Shown here one piece after another: positions 29,755 to 40,036 of a stretch of 64,000 nucleotides of DNA. Each line of letters starts with the position of its first letter. Position 1 is the first letter of the stretch. The stretch spans positions 1 to 64,000 of the forward strand of contig CAJCIC010000004.1 in NCBI GenBank assembly GCA_903970185.1. Direction: 5' to 3'. The stretch comes from Gammaproteobacteria bacterium. Lineage in GTDB: Bacteria; Pseudomonadota; Gammaproteobacteria; Burkholderiales; Burkholderiaceae_D. Position numbers and translations under genes: made by a program. The notes beneath the pieces were generated by a model, which worked only from the letters and a program-made list of their open reading frames with translations, was not told the DNA's origin and ran no database searches.

Positions 29755-32036
29755 GCTTCGGGGGCGTTGGCGTCGACCACAGCAAGCGCTGTCATGTTGA
29801 CGATGCGCCGCACCGTCGCTGACGGCGTCAGGATATGCACGGCGGCGGCACAGCCAAGCAGGATCGGCCCGATGGCGATGCCGTTTCCGGCAGCAGTTTT
29901 CAAGAGGTTGTAGGCAATGTTCGCGGCGTCGATGTTGGGCATGACAAGCAGATTGGCTTCGCCTTCCAGCGTGCCGCTAGTGATCGCTGCCTTGCGCAGC
30001 GCCTCGTCAAGGGCCGAGTCGCCATGCATCTCGCCATCGACTTCAAGCAGGGGCGCACGCTCGCGCAAAAGGGCGAGGGCATCTCGCATCTTCTGCGCCG
30101 AGGGCAGTTCTGACGAGCCGAAGTTCGAATGCGACAGGAGCGCCACCTTGGGCTGGATGCCGAGCTGGACCATTTCCGCTGCAGCCATCATGGTAATTTC
30201 GGCGAGCTCCTCGGCGCTCGGGTCGGCATTGACGTGGGTGTCCACCAGAAACACCTGACGCCCGGGCAGGATCAGGCCGTTCATCGCCGCATAGACTTTC
30301 TTGCCTGGCGCATTGCCAATGACATGGTCGATGTAGAGCAGATGGCGGTTGGTCGTGCTGATCGTGCCACAGAGCATGCCGTCGGCCTCGCCGCGCTTGA
30401 CCATCATGGCACCGATCAGCGTCGAGCGGCGGCGCATCTCGAGCTTGGCAAACTGCGCGGTGACGCCGTGGCGCTCGCGCATCTTCCAGTAGCTTTGCCA
30501 GTAATCGCGATAGCGCTCGTCGTGATCGGCATTGACCACGATGAAGTCGACATTTTCACGCAGGCGCAAGCCGTAGCGCGTGATGCGATGCCTGATGACG
30601 TCGGGCCTGCCGATCAGGATCGGGCTTGCGATCTGCTCGTCGACGACCACCTGCACGGCGCGCAGGATGCGTTCTTCTTCGCCCTCGGCGTAGACAATGC
30701 GCTTTTTTTCGGGCCCGATCTTGCGCGCCGAGGAGAACAGCGGCTTCATCAGCGTGCCGCTGTGGTAGACGAACTGCTGCAACTGCTGGGTATAGGCCTC
30801 CATGTCGGCGATCGGTCGGCTGGCAACGCCCGAGTCCATCGCAGCTTTGGCCACCGCCGGCGCGATCTTGACGATCAGGCGCGGATCGAATGGCTTGGGA
30901 ATCAGGTAAAGCGGGCCAAACGACAGGTCATGGATGCCGTAGGCTGTGGCGACGACGTCGCTTTGTTCCTGGCGCGCCAGCTCGGCGATGGCATTCACCG
31001 TGGCAATCTCCATGGCGCGCGTGATGGTCGTGGCGCCAACGTCAAGCGCCCCCCGAAAAATGAAGGGAAAGCAAAGGACGTTGTTGACCTGATTGGGATA
31101 ATCGGTGCGGCCGGTGGCCATGATCGCGTCGGGCCTGACCTCCCGCACAAGCTCGGGCATGATTTCTGGCGTCGGATTGGCAAGCGCAAGGATGAGGGGG
31201 TTGGGTGCCATGCTCTTGACCATGTCCTGCTTGAGCACGCCGCCTGCAGAAAGACCCAGGAAAATGTCCGCGTTGCGTATCACTTCGGCGAGGCTGCGCT
31301 GGTCGGTCTCCTGGGCAAATCGGGCCTTGTCCGGATCCATCAGTTCCTTGCGCCCCTGGTAGACCACGCCCGCCAGGTCGGTGAGCCAGATGTTCTTGAT
31401 CGGCAACCCCAGATCGACGAGAAGATCGACGCACGCAAGGGCGGCTGCGCCAGCACCGGAGACCACCAGCTTGACTGCGGTGATGTCCTTTTTGACCACC
31501 AGAAGGCCATTCTTGACGGCGGCGCCAACAATGATCGCCGTGCCGTGCTGATCATCGTGAAACACCGGGATTTTCATGCGCTCACGCAACTGGCGCTCGA
31601 CGAAGAAGCACTCGGGAGCCTTGATGTCCTCGAGATTGATGCCGCCAAAAGTCGGCTCCAGCGCAGCAATCACCTCGACCAGCTTGACCGGGTCGAGCTC
31701 GTTGATCTCGATATCGAAGACATCGATGCCGGCGAACTTCTTGAACAGCACCGCCTTGCCTTCCATCACCGGCTTGGCGGCAAGGGGGCCGATTGCGCCT
31801 AGGCCGAGCACGGCAGTGCCGTTGGTGATGACGCCAACCAGGTTCGAGCGCGCGGTGTAGCGATGGGCATTTTGCGGATCGGCGACGATCTCTTCGCATG
31901 CCGCAGCCACGCCTGGCGAATAGGCGAGGGCCAGATCGGACTGGTTGACGAGCTGCTTGGTTGCGGTAACGGAGATTTTTCCGGGTTGCGGAAACTCGTG
32001 GTATTCGAGCGCCGCCTGGCGCAGCCGATCGGACAT
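29751..32036 (-). CDS. maeB: NADP-dependent malic enzyme with phosphotransacetylase-like C-terminal domain
   Basis: 761-residue MaeB type. Residues 1 to about 430 are the malic enzyme: [63 protein letters not shown] and [15 protein letters not shown] (NADP site). Residues about 440 to 761 resemble phosphate acetyltransferase ([23 protein letters not shown]...), which in MaeB is regulatory and binds acetyl-CoA. It decarboxylates malate to pyruvate with NADPH formation. Confidence 0.94.
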   Translation of the reverse strand: MSDRLRQAALEYHEFPQPGKISVTATKQLVNQSDLALAYSPGVAAACEEIVADPQNAHRYTARSNLVGVITNGTAVLGLGAIGPLAAKPVMEGKAVLFKKFAGIDVFDIEINELDPVKLVEVIAALEPTFGGINLEDIKAPECFFVERQLRERMKIPVFHDDQHGTAIIVGAAVKNGLLVVKKDITAVKLVVSGAGAAALACVDLLVDLGLPIKNIWLTDLAGVVYQGRKELMDPDKARFAQETDQRSLAEVIRNADIFLGLSAGGVLKQDMVKSMAPNPLILALANPTPEIMPELVREVRPDAIMATGRTDYPNQVNNVLCFPFIFRGALDVGATTITRAMEIATVNAIAELARQEQSDVVATAYGIHDLSFGPLYLIPKPFDPRLIVKIAPAVAKAAMDSGVASRPIADMEAYTQQLQQFVYHSGTLMKPLFSSARKIGPEKKRIVYAEGEEERILRAVQVVVDEQIASPILIGRPDVIRHRITRYGLRLRENVDFIVVNADHDERYRDYWQSYWKMRERHGVTAQFAKLEMRRRSTLIGAMMVKRGEADGMLCGTISTTNRHLLYIDHVIGNAPGKKVYAAMNGLILPGRQVFLVDTHVNADPSAEELAEITMMAAAEMVQLGIQPKVALLSHSNFGSSELPSAQKMRDALALLRERAPLLEVDGEMHGDSALDEALRKAAITSGTLEGEANLLVMPNIDAANIAYNLLKTAAGNGIAIGPILLGCAAAVHILTPSATVRRIVNMTALAVVDANAPEA

Positions 32037-32205
32037 GATGGTGTCTTCCTCAACGCAGATCGTCTTGCGACCCGCTGTTATTCAGTGCCGTGCAACCCCC
32101 GCGCAAATTCTAGCAGCATGCGTTGCGCCGGCCCCAGGCCGCAAAGACGCCAAAAGCGGGTACCGAAAAGGTACACTCGACGCTCGCTCGCGAACTCCTT
32201 AGACC

Positions 32206-33411
32206 ATGCCCGCATCCCGACTTGTGCTTGCCGCACGCACTGAAAAAATCGCACCGTTTCAGACGATGGAAGTGATGAAGCGCGCAATCGAGCTCGAGGT
32301 CGAAGGACGTTCGATCATTCACATGAGCATCGGCGAGCCCGATTTTACCGCCCCACCCGCCGTGCTTGCAGCACTTGCGAGCGCGATGGAAAAGGGGCGC
32401 GCCCAGTACACGCCAGCCGTCGGCCTGGCGCGGCTAAGGCAGGCGATTTCGGATCATTACCGGACAAAATTTGCAGCCGCGGTCGAGCCCGAGCGCATCA
32501 TCGTTACGGCCGGGGCCTCGGGCGCGCTGCTCCTCACCATGGCGGCCCTGATCGAGACCGGCAATGAGCTGTTGCTGCCCGACCCGAGCTATCCCTGCAA
32601 CCGCCACTTTGTCTCCGCCTTCGAGGGCTTCGCGCGCCTGGTTGCAGTCGGTCCTCTCGAGCGTTTCCAGTTGACCGAGGCGCTGGTTCGCGAGCACTGG
32701 AGCGATGTCACGCGAGGGGTGCTGATTACGACACCGTCAAATCCCACCGGCACGTCGATCGGCGAGAGCGAACTCGAACGCATCATCGCGTTTTGCCAGA
32801 GCCGAAATGGCACGGCCATCGTCGATGAAATCTACCAGGGCCTGACCTACGACCACGCGCCAACCACGGTCCTGCGCAATGCCGGTGCCAACGACCCGGT
32901 GGTGGTGATCAACAGCTTCTCGAAGTACTTCAACATGACCGGCTGGCGCCTGGGCTGGGCGGTGGTCCCGAAGAGCCTGGTTCCGGTCTTTGAGAGGCTG
33001 TCGCAAAACCTCTTCATCTGCGCCTCGGCGCTCGCCCAGCATGCCGCGCTCGCGTGCTTTGAGCCCGAAACGATCGCCATCTACGAGGCCAGGCGGGATG
33101 AATTCAGGAAACGGCGTGACTACATCGTGCCTGCGCTGCGCGCGCTCGGATTTTCCATTCCGCTCATGCCCGATGGCGCCTACTACGTCTACGCCGACTG
33201 CAGCGCGCTTGCCGCGGACAGTTTTGCATTCGCGCGCGACCTGCTCGAGAACGCCGGCGTCGCGGTGGCCGCGGGGCGCGACTTCGGGCGCGCCGAACCC
33301 GAACGCTGGATACGGCTTTCCTACGCCACGCCGATATCGAAGCTGGAAGAAGCCATCAGGCGCATCGGCCAGTATCTGGCCGAGCGCCGCGGCAGCGAAG
33401 CTGCGGCCTAG
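32206..33411 (+). CDS. Class I/II pyridoxal phosphate aminotransferase
   Basis: 401 residues of the fold-type I aspartate-aminotransferase superfamily. Seen: HMSIGEPDF, QYTPAVGLARLRQAI, TAGASGALLLTM, TTPSNPTGTSI, AIVDEIYQGLTYD, the PLP lysine in NSFSKYFNMTGWRLGW and the C-terminal Arg in ERWIRLSYA. It matches the broad alanine/aspartate-type group often annotated only as aminotransferase. Substrate cannot be told. The stop shares CTAG with the convergent transglycosylase gene. Confidence 0.88.
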   Translation: MPASRLVLAARTEKIAPFQTMEVMKRAIELEVEGRSIIHMSIGEPDFTAPPAVLAALASAMEKGRAQYTPAVGLARLRQAISDHYRTKFAAAVEPERIIVTAGASGALLLTMAALIETGNELLLPDPSYPCNRHFVSAFEGFARLVAVGPLERFQLTEALVREHWSDVTRGVLITTPSNPTGTSIGESELERIIAFCQSRNGTAIVDEIYQGLTYDHAPTTVLRNAGANDPVVVINSFSKYFNMTGWRLGWAVVPKSLVPVFERLSQNLFICASALAQHAALACFEPETIAIYEARRDEFRKRRDYIVPALRALGFSIPLMPDGAYYVYADCSALAADSFAFARDLLENAGVAVAAGRDFGRAEPERWIRLSYATPISKLEEAIRRIGQYLAERRGSEAAA

Positions 33412-34307
33412 AGTGCCGCGACGTGTTCGCTGCGCGCCTGCGAGGCCAGGTCCGGGCCTACCGCCTCGCTTTGCGACGCGATCGGGCCGTTGGCACTGAC
33501 GCCCGCCGCAATCACGGCGGGCTTGGCCACGGCCGGCACGATCAGCGGGTTGCCGCCACGCGCCGCGAGCACGATACGATCTTTCTCCTGCAGCACGCGA
33601 AGCCCGTAGCCGCCATCGTCCTGGGTCATCGAGCCGACATAAAGGCGCAAGCCGTCGCGCACCGAGCCGCCGCGGTGGATGCAATCCTTCAGGATCAGGG
33701 CGCCAACGCGGATGTTAGCCACCGGATCAAGCGCCGCCTGCGGGCCGCCGTAGCCACCCAGCATGTCGCTGTGGATCTTTGACATCACCTGCATCAAGCC
33801 CTGGGCGCCAACCACGCTTTCGGCAAACGGATTGAATCCCGATTCGACGGCGATCACGGCCAAAAGCAGGGCCGGATCAACGCCCGCATCGCGCCCGGCG
33901 AGGTAGGCCGCACTGACCATGAGATCGGCGGCGTCGGCATTGACGTGATACTTGCGCGCGAGATAGCGCGTCACCAGAAGCTGTTCCTGCGCGCTTCCAA
34001 GCAGATCCTGGTTGTGCTCTGCCGCTACAGGCTTGCCCTGGGCAGGATCAGGCTCGGCGACGTAGCGAGCGCTCACATTGTCGATCGCCATGGCTTGGCT
34101 GAAAAAGCTCGTGGTGAAGCCCGAAGGCTCGCTGCCGGGGACATCGGCAACAGCGATCACCGGCTGCGCCTTGAGATTGCCCCGGGTGAAAAGGAATGCG
34201 CCCGCCACGAGCAACGTCAGGCCGATCAGGGCAAGACTGTTGCGCATGAACGATACGCCGTTCAAAAACGCCATGCGCAGCGAACTGCGCAGCAATTGCT
34301 TAGTCAT
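33408..34307 (-). CDS. Membrane-anchored lytic transglycosylase (SLT domain)
   Basis: 299 residues. A signal-anchor helix (SLALIGLTLLVAGAFLF, about 24-40) leads to a short linker and a goose-type SLT domain with the catalytic Glu in LLAVIAVESGFNPFAES and the VVGAQGLMQVM motif, then ANIRVGALILKDCI. It cleaves the MurNAc-GlcNAc bond of peptidoglycan. AGGAG sits before the ATG at 34307. The C-terminal tail of about 60 residues is Ala/Val-rich and probably unstructured. Confidence 0.88.
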   Translation of the reverse strand: MTKQLLRSSLRMAFLNGVSFMRNSLALIGLTLLVAGAFLFTRGNLKAQPVIAVADVPGSEPSGFTTSFFSQAMAIDNVSARYVAEPDPAQGKPVAAEHNQDLLGSAQEQLLVTRYLARKYHVNADAADLMVSAAYLAGRDAGVDPALLLAVIAVESGFNPFAESVVGAQGLMQVMSKIHSDMLGGYGGPQAALDPVANIRVGALILKDCIHRGGSVRDGLRLYVGSMTQDDGGYGLRVLQEKDRIVLAARGGNPLIVPAVAKPAVIAAGVSANGPIASQSEAVGPDLASQARSEHVAAL

Positions 34308-34749
34308 CGATGCTCCTATTACCGCGCGGCAACAAATATCCTGAAAAGACCGGACCATTCATCACTACGAATAACTTGGATCGACCGTCGCAGCCCCGAG
34401 GTTGGGCCGTATGTCGGCGGTCGGTGGTACGCTCATCGTTCCAGCCGGACGATCCAGCCGCTGGCGTACCATTGATTCAGGCAAAGAGCGAAAGCTCCGA
34501 AATCTCTAAGTAGATGGGCGCCCGAGTGCCCGTTGATTTACGACGGATTGGCTTGTCTGCTCTTCATGCTTTTGAAACACAATCCGCCAACAACCGCGGA
34601 GTCTAGGCAACAACCCCTAGTCGGTCAATCAGGAAAATGTTAAATCTGCCGCGACGCAAGCTCGACTGCGCCTTGACCCCAGGCAGAAGACGAAACCTCT
34701 TGCCCACCCCAAGGCGGTTCAAGCGCCCCTCACCGCACAAAAAAATATA
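34308..34749. other. 442-nt intergenic region with possible structured RNA/operator
   Basis: Lies between the divergent transglycosylase and ubiD genes. An 8-bp perfect inverted repeat TGGTACGC (34425-34432) / GCGTACCA (34464-34471) encloses a smaller ATCGT/ACGAT pair. Just beyond is a GAGC-GAAA-GCTC tetraloop hairpin (about 34487-34498). The right half (34510-34749) is AT-richer and must contain the ubiD promoter. I recognise no named riboswitch or tRNA and no convincing ORF. Confidence 0.4.
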
Positions 34750-36258
34750 ATGAAATACAAAGACTTACGCGATTTTATCGTGAATCTCGAAGCTATTGGA
34801 GAGCTCAAGCGGATACAAGTTCCGGTGTCGCCAAAACTCGAAATGACCGAGATTTGCGATCGCGTGCTCAAAGTTGCGGGTCCGGCGCTGCTCTTTGAGG
34901 CGCCCATCGGCGCGTCCATGCCGGTCCTTGGCAATCTCTTTGGAACCCCCAGGCGCGTGGCCCTGGGCATGGGCCAGGACTCGGTTGCCGCGCTTCGCGG
35001 CGTGGGCGAAATGCTCGCTGCGCTGCGCGAGCCGGAGCCGCCGCGCGGCCTGAAGGATGCGGGCAAGCTCTTCGAGATGGTCCGCGCGGTGTGGGACATG
35101 GGACCCAAGCGGGTGACAGCGCCCGCCTGCCAGGAGATTGTCATCGAAGCCGGCGACGTCGACCTGGCAGCCCTGCCGGTGCAAACCTGCTGGCCTTTGG
35201 ACGCCGGGCCGCTGATCACGTGGGGGCTGACCGTGACACGGGGTCCGCAAAATGTGCCCAGGGCGCGCACGCGGCAGAATCTTGGCATCTACCGGCAACA
35301 GGTGATTGCACGCAACAAGGTGATCATGCGCTGGTTGCCGCATCGCGGCGGCGCCTTGGACTTCAGGGATTTTGCAGCCGCCAATGGCGGTGAGCCGTTT
35401 CCGCTGGCCGTGGTCCTCGGAGCCGACCCGGCGACCATACTCGGCGCTGTGACACCGGTGCCAGACAGCCTGTCGGAATACCAGTTCGCGGGACTTTTGC
35501 GCGGCAGCCGCACGGAGCTCGCGGCTTGCCTTGGCTCGAGCCTTAACGTGCCCGCGCGTGCGGAAATCGTCCTTGAAGGCGAAATTCAGTGCGATGCGGC
35601 CAACCGTAACGGCATTGCCGGCTACGAGCACGCGCAAGAAGGCCCGTTTGGCGATCACACCGGCTACTACAACGAAATCGAATGGTTTCCGGTCTTCACC
35701 GTGACGCGCATCACCATGCGCCGAAATCCCATCTATCACTCGACGTATACCGGCAAGCCGCCGGATGAACCGGCGGTGCTTGGCGTGGCCTTGAACGAAG
35801 TCTTCGTGCCGCTGTTGCAACGCCAGTTTGCCGAAATCGTCGACTTCTACCTGCCGGCTGAAGGCTGCAGCTACCGCGTCGCGCTCGTCTCGATCAGGAA
35901 ATCCTACCCGGGACACGCCAAGCGAGTGATGTTTGGCATCTGGAGCTTCCTGCGGCAGTTCATGTACACCAAAATGATCATTGTCGTCGATGACGATATC
36001 GACATCCGCAACTGGAAGGACGTGGTCTGGGCGCTGAGCACGCGTGTTGACGCGAGTCGCGATACGACCATTGTCGAGAACACGCCGATCGACTATCTGG
36101 ACTTCGCCTCGCCGGCAGCGGGACTTGGCTCCAAGATGGGCATCGATGCCACCCACAAGTGGCCGGCGGAAACCACGCGCGAATGGGGCCGGGCGATCGC
36201 TAGCGATCCGGCAACAGTGCTTCGCGTCAACGCGATCTGGGCATCGCTTGGCCTTTAG
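34750..36258 (+). CDS. ubiD: UbiD-family prenyl-FMN decarboxylase
   Basis: 502 residues, full length for 3-octaprenyl-4-hydroxybenzoate decarboxylase in ubiquinone synthesis. Motifs: [31 protein letters not shown], and [20 protein letters not shown] with the prFMN-site Glu. The late [37 protein letters not shown] block is typical of the UbiD rather than the phenol-carboxylase branch. The partner flavin prenyltransferase ubiX is not in the window. Confidence 0.93.
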   Translation: MKYKDLRDFIVNLEAIGELKRIQVPVSPKLEMTEICDRVLKVAGPALLFEAPIGASMPVLGNLFGTPRRVALGMGQDSVAALRGVGEMLAALREPEPPRGLKDAGKLFEMVRAVWDMGPKRVTAPACQEIVIEAGDVDLAALPVQTCWPLDAGPLITWGLTVTRGPQNVPRARTRQNLGIYRQQVIARNKVIMRWLPHRGGALDFRDFAAANGGEPFPLAVVLGADPATILGAVTPVPDSLSEYQFAGLLRGSRTELAACLGSSLNVPARAEIVLEGEIQCDAANRNGIAGYEHAQEGPFGDHTGYYNEIEWFPVFTVTRITMRRNPIYHSTYTGKPPDEPAVLGVALNEVFVPLLQRQFAEIVDFYLPAEGCSYRVALVSIRKSYPGHAKRVMFGIWSFLRQFMYTKMIIVVDDDIDIRNWKDVVWALSTRVDASRDTTIVENTPIDYLDFASPAAGLGSKMGIDATHKWPAETTREWGRAIASDPATVLRVNAIWASLGL

Positions 36259-36599
36259 TGGCGGCGATACTGTCGATAGTGCTCGCGCACGAAGGAGATC
36301 AGCGGCCAGAGGGCCAGGGTGACGCCCAGCCACTTGAGGAGTGTCGCCACGCGCGGACCGCGTCGTGCGGCAAGCGCGGCAAGCGTACTTGCCACCGGAA
36401 AGCGGCGCGCGATGCCAAGCAGCGCCGAGAGCACCGTGCCGGTGCGCCCGCCGGCGCGAAAGGCGTCGCCGATGATCGCTGGCAGGCGCATGCTCTGGCG
36501 CAGCGCGAGCACGCTCTGGCCAAGTTCAACGCGCTGCAAGGCCACGCGCGCCACCAGGATTTCGCGGCGCAGCTGGCGCGAGGAAGGACGGTCACTCAA
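36255..36599 (-). CDS. YqjK-like small basic membrane protein
   Basis: 114 residues from a TTG at 36599. The strong GAGGAGG sequence 6 nt before this TTG decides the start over an ATG at 36623. The N-terminal half is Arg-rich and helical ([26 protein letters not shown]), and one hydrophobic helix lies near the C-terminus ([15 protein letters not shown]). Together with the two upstream genes it forms the YqjD-YqjE-YqjK-like trio. Its start overlaps the YqjE-like stop. Function unknown. Confidence 0.65.
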   Translation of the reverse strand: MSDRPSSRQLRREILVARVALQRVELGQSVLALRQSMRLPAIIGDAFRAGGRTGTVLSALLGIARRFPVASTLAALAARRGPRVATLLKWLGVTLALWPLISFVREHYRQYRRH

Positions 36600-36996
36600 G
36601 GACTTCCTCCTCGGTCGCCGCATGCTTCATCAACGCCGCGCGATCACGCGCCAGTTCAGCCAGCGTTGCCGCCAGGAACGGCGGCCGATGGGCCGCACTG
36701 TGGCGAAGCTTGAACCCGAAAGCCGCGGCGATTGCGCCATACACGAAGGCCAGAACGCCCATCGCCACGAGCCGCGCACTGCCGTCAAATGCAAAGACCA
36801 CGATGAGCGAAGCCACGAGCAGGGCGAGCGTGGCGAAGAGCACAAGCGCCGCGCCCATGGCCAGCATGGCGAGCAGGGCCACGATGCCGTCCTCGAGTTC
36901 CACGCCAGCCAGCTCTAAGCGTGTCTGCAGCAGCCCCAGCACTCCCGCAAGGAGGCTCGCGAGCGACGAGAAAAACGGCGCGCGGGGCGTGCTCAA
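36592..36996 (-). CDS. YqjE/phage-holin-III-like membrane protein
   Basis: 134 residues with two long hydrophobic helices separated by a short turn (IVALLAMLAMGAALVLFATLALLVASLIVVFAF and LVAMGVLAFVYGAIAAAFGF), preceded by a helix with LLQTRLELAGVELED, which is typical of the Actinobacteria-holin-X/YqjE family. It lies between the DUF883-type gene (2-nt gap) and the YqjK-like gene. Function unknown; not evidence of a prophage. Confidence 0.78.
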   Translation of the reverse strand: MSTPRAPFFSSLASLLAGVLGLLQTRLELAGVELEDGIVALLAMLAMGAALVLFATLALLVASLIVVFAFDGSARLVAMGVLAFVYGAIAAAFGFKLRHSAAHRPPFLAATLAELARDRAALMKHAATEEEVLE

Positions 36997-36998
36997 CT

Positions 36999-37301
36999 TT
37001 ATCTGCGATTGACAAGCAGGCCAAGGAGAAATCCGACGCCAGCTGCAATGCCAACCGCGCGCCAGGGACTGTCGTGGACGAAATCGTCGGTGTAGCGTGC
37101 TGCTGCCTTGCTGTTGGCCACGACCGATTCCTGCACATCGCCGATGCGCTCGGACGCCCGCTTGAGCGTCGATTGCGCCTTCTCGCGAAGCTCGGCTGCG
37201 CGCTCTCCGGTGGCACTTGCGGCCGCCTTGAGCAAGTCCTCGGCGTCGGCAAGCACCACCTTCAGGTCTCCGACAAGCTTGTCACGATTGACATTTTCCA
37301 T
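36999..37301 (-). CDS. ElaB/YqjD/DUF883 family ribosome- or envelope-associated protein
   Basis: 100 residues: an amphipathic helical N-terminus (DLKVVLADAEDLLKAAASATGERAAELREKAQSTL) and a C-terminal DSPWRAVGIAAGVGFLLGLLVNRR, the hallmark membrane anchor of the family. The ATG at 37301 follows GGGGAG. E. coli relatives tether ribosomes to the inner membrane in stationary phase; that role is only known for the family. First gene of the three-gene run. Confidence 0.85.
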   Translation of the reverse strand: MENVNRDKLVGDLKVVLADAEDLLKAAASATGERAAELREKAQSTLKRASERIGDVQESVVANSKAAARYTDDFVHDSPWRAVGIAAGVGFLLGLLVNRR

Positions 37302-37384
37302 AGCTGCTCCCCGTTTCCAATTGATCCAACGAATCACGGCAAAACCGTTCGGCGCTAGTTTAATTCAATCCGCAGCCTGCACGG

Positions 37385-38812
37385 CTAGCCGTTGGAAAAA
37401 ACCCAGTTGATGAGCGCGTCCTGGAATCCGCGCGCGCGCTCGGCCTGGGCGTCGTTGACGATGCACACGACGACATAGCGCCGACCGCGGGCCGAGTCGA
37501 CATAGCCGGCAATTGCGCGTGCATCAGCGAGGGTGCCGGTCTTGATGTGCGCATGACCCGCCACGCCATCGGCGCGCAGCCGGTTTTTCATGGTGCCGTC
37601 AAGGCCGACCACGGGCAGCGAGGCAAAGAACTCGGGCATGGTTGGCGAATGCCAGGCGGCAATAAGGACCGCCCCCATGGTCCTGGCCGTGATGCGCTCG
37701 AGACGGGACAGGCCCGAGCCGTTTTCGAGTTCGAGCCCGCTGACATCGATGCCGCGATCCGTGAGCAGGCGCTTGACGACCAGCGTTGCGCCCTGGGCCG
37801 TCGCAGGCGTGCGGGCGCTCTCGGCAGCCAGCGTCAAAAAGACATTGCGCGCCATGACGTTGTTGCTGTACTTGTTCATGTCGTAGAGCGCAACCGCGAG
37901 CGGGTCCGAGGTGTGCTCGGCAACGAGGCGCGCGCCCTGCGGCAGCAGGCCGTCTTTGACGACACCGTCAAGCCTGGCACCGACGCTGCGCCAAAGCGAG
38001 GCGATCAAAAGCGCGCCATAGTCTCGCGGCGAATAGAGGCTCAGGTTGAGGACTTTCTCACCGCAGCTTGCCGCATACGAGCCGGTGAAACTGAGCCGGT
38101 TCGGATTGCTCAGATCCAGTCCGAGCCGTGCGCGCCAGTCGCCGCAGGCCTCGTCTGAAAGGCGCGGCGCGCCGATGTTCTGGCCCGCCAGCTCGGGCGT
38201 TGCAAAAACATGGACGCTGCGATGCCCGGGATCGGGCACAAAGTAGATCGAGGTGGCATCGAAGTTCGCAAGAAAGCCGTCCGGCGCAGCGTTGTAGGCG
38301 CGGTTCGGCTCGTTATCGAACTGTCCGGGATCGCTTGCTACGGGTGCGAAAATGCTGCGATCGATGACGATGTCCCTGACCTCGGCGATACCGCGCTGGC
38401 GCACCTCGCGCAGTAAAGCCCAGAGATCGGATTCAGTCAGATGAGGATCGCCACTGCCCTTGATGTAGAGATCGCCGCCAACGCCGCCCTCTTGCGGCGC
38501 GGTCGCGAACACGGCGGTTTTCCAGGTATAGGCAGGCCCGAGGAGCTCGAGCGCCGCAAATGTCGTCACCAGTTTCATCGTCGAGGCCGGATTCATCGGC
38601 ACATCGGCGTTTAGCGAGAAGCTGTTGCTCCCGGTCTCAAGCGGCGCGACGAACACCGACACCGCCTGGGACGGTAGAAGAGCATGCTCACGTTCGCTTT
38701 CCAGCGCTGCCGGAAGCTCGTCTGCGCCCGCCTTGCCTGGCAAAACCAGGGTGGCCAGAACAAGCGCAAGGGCGGGCGCCGCGCCGCGCCGGCGCGGCGC
38801 GGCAGCCTGCAT
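37385..38812 (-). CDS. dacB: D-alanyl-D-alanine carboxypeptidase/endopeptidase (PBP4/DacB)
   Basis: 475-residue periplasmic peptidoglycan enzyme of the S13 family. A signal peptide ends around GKAGA-DELP. Catalytic motifs are SxxK in NPASTMKL (about 74-81), SxN in KYSNNVMARNV and KTG in AHIKTGTL. Between the first two motifs lies the large extra domain expected of PBP4 enzymes. It starts 3 nt after the HiPIP stop, so the two may be co-transcribed. Confidence 0.93.
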   Translation of the reverse strand: MQAAAPRRRGAAPALALVLATLVLPGKAGADELPAALESEREHALLPSQAVSVFVAPLETGSNSFSLNADVPMNPASTMKLVTTFAALELLGPAYTWKTAVFATAPQEGGVGGDLYIKGSGDPHLTESDLWALLREVRQRGIAEVRDIVIDRSIFAPVASDPGQFDNEPNRAYNAAPDGFLANFDATSIYFVPDPGHRSVHVFATPELAGQNIGAPRLSDEACGDWRARLGLDLSNPNRLSFTGSYAASCGEKVLNLSLYSPRDYGALLIASLWRSVGARLDGVVKDGLLPQGARLVAEHTSDPLAVALYDMNKYSNNVMARNVFLTLAAESARTPATAQGATLVVKRLLTDRGIDVSGLELENGSGLSRLERITARTMGAVLIAAWHSPTMPEFFASLPVVGLDGTMKNRLRADGVAGHAHIKTGTLADARAIAGYVDSARGRRYVVVCIVNDAQAERARGFQDALINWVFSNG

Positions 38813-38815
38813 CGA

Positions 38816-39130
38816 TCAGCCCTTTTTCACGTAGGCGTTGCACCACCCCTTGGCCTGGACAATCTTTCCCCCGTAGATCGGACACGGCCCGCTGGCATCG
38901 CCGGTCTTGCCCTGGAAAAGGGCGCAGTTGCCACACGCCTGCGGCGGCGCGTACTTCGGGAACTTGGCGTGATCGACCTTGGAGCCATCATCCTTGTAGC
39001 CCAGGCTCTCGGCGGTGGGGTCGGTCTCAAGCAGCTTTTGCGGGGTATCGGCAAGTGCCACCTCTGCAAGGCAGAACGACCCTGCAAGGGTTGCGCCAAG
39101 GGACAGAAAACGACGACGGGATGAGTACAC
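38816..39130 (-). CDS. High-potential iron-sulfur protein (HiPIP), Tat-exported
   Basis: 104 residues. A twin-arginine signal SRRRFLSLGATLAGSFCLAE leads to a small mature protein with the four-cysteine [4Fe-4S] pattern C-x2-C-x16-C-x13-C (CGNCALF...GPCPIYGG...GWCNAYV). It carries electrons in the periplasm. A GTG at 39130 with AAGGA upstream is the likely start; a TTG at 39145 is possible. Its redox partners are not in the window. Confidence 0.88.
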   Translation of the reverse strand: MYSSRRRFLSLGATLAGSFCLAEVALADTPQKLLETDPTAESLGYKDDGSKVDHAKFPKYAPPQACGNCALFQGKTGDASGPCPIYGGKIVQAKGWCNAYVKKG

Positions 39131-39206
39131 GATGGGTCCTTTCAACCGGGTTTGGAAAATCTGGCGCAGACGTTAGCACACCTTGCCGACTTCGGCTGAC
39201 GATCGA

Positions 39207-39896
39207 CTAGCCAGCGTCATCGGCGGGCGGCAGCGCCGTGTCGGGAGCACTCGCTGCAGCCTGCGCCGCGGCCACCCTCGGGCTTAGCAGGTGGACGAGT
39301 TCGACCACCGAGTCGGCATGCAGCTTGTCCATGATGCGCGCCCTGTGATTTTCAATCGTGCGAATCGAAAGGCCGAATTCGTCGGCGATTTCACGGCTCG
39401 ATTTGCCGGCGACGACACGCACGGCGACTTCGCGCTCTTTCGCCGTCAGGAGGGAAAAACGCGCGTCGATGGTGCCGCGCTCGAGCCGCTCGCGATAGGC
39501 CGTGCGCGAGCGCTGCAAGGCAGCCTGGATCTTCTCGGCTAAGGCCTGCGGCGAAAACGGTTTCTGGATGAAGTCCATGGCCCCGGCGCGCATGGCCTCG
39601 ACCGCCGTGTCGACGTCGCCATAGCCCGTGACAAAGATCACCGGCACGCCGTGCCCGGCCTCGATCAGGCGGCGCTGCACTTCAAGGCCGGACAAGCCTG
39701 GCATGCGGATATCGACGACCAGGCACTCGATCGGGTCCGGCCGATACGACTGCAAGAAGTCCTCGGCGCGCGCGAACGGCTTGGTGGTCGCGCCAATCGC
39801 ACGCGCGATCTCGACGACCAGGTCACGGATCGCCTCGTCGTCATCCACCACGTAGACCACGGGTGGCACGGGTATCGAATAGGTCGGGTTAGCCAT
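39207..39896 (-). CDS. FixJ/NarL-type response regulator with LuxR HTH
   Basis: 229 residues: a receiver domain (VVYVVDDDEAIRDL, phospho-acceptor Asp in CLVVDIRMPGLSG, FVTGYGD, IQKPFS) and a C-terminal LuxR helix-turn-helix (SLLTAKEREVAVRVVAGKSSREIADEFGLSIRTIENHRARIM). FixJ-like DNA-binding output. The ATG at 39896 (MANPTYS) fits the receiver start; the frame extends 18 codons upstream without similarity. It is the last gene of a run with a hybrid kinase, a stand-alone receiver and an Hpt protein, which makes it the probable terminal acceptor. Confidence 0.9.
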   Translation of the reverse strand: MANPTYSIPVPPVVYVVDDDEAIRDLVVEIARAIGATTKPFARAEDFLQSYRPDPIECLVVDIRMPGLSGLEVQRRLIEAGHGVPVIFVTGYGDVDTAVEAMRAGAMDFIQKPFSPQALAEKIQAALQRSRTAYRERLERGTIDARFSLLTAKEREVAVRVVAGKSSREIADEFGLSIRTIENHRARIMDKLHADSVVELVHLLSPRVAAAQAAASAPDTALPPADDAG

Positions 39897-40036
39897 CTTG
39901 AGCCTCGCAAGAGACCTGAACAGACACTTTGCACGAAACATCGCCAGCATCCGGCGATGCGCTCACGATGCACGGTGCATCATACCGAGGTTTGCGCGCG
40001 AGACGCGAAATGCGACTGGCACTAGAGGACGAAGGA

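Noticed and set aside
30129-31802. Long plus-strand frame of 557 codons
   Set aside because: Antisense to maeB, with no protein family features.
34765-36333. Long minus-strand frame of 522 codons
   Set aside because: Antisense to ubiD; Arg/His-rich low-complexity composition typical of shadows.
36592-36996. Prophage remnant suggested by a holin-like protein
   Set aside because: The gene belongs to the YqjD-YqjE-YqjK-like housekeeping trio; no other phage genes nearby.
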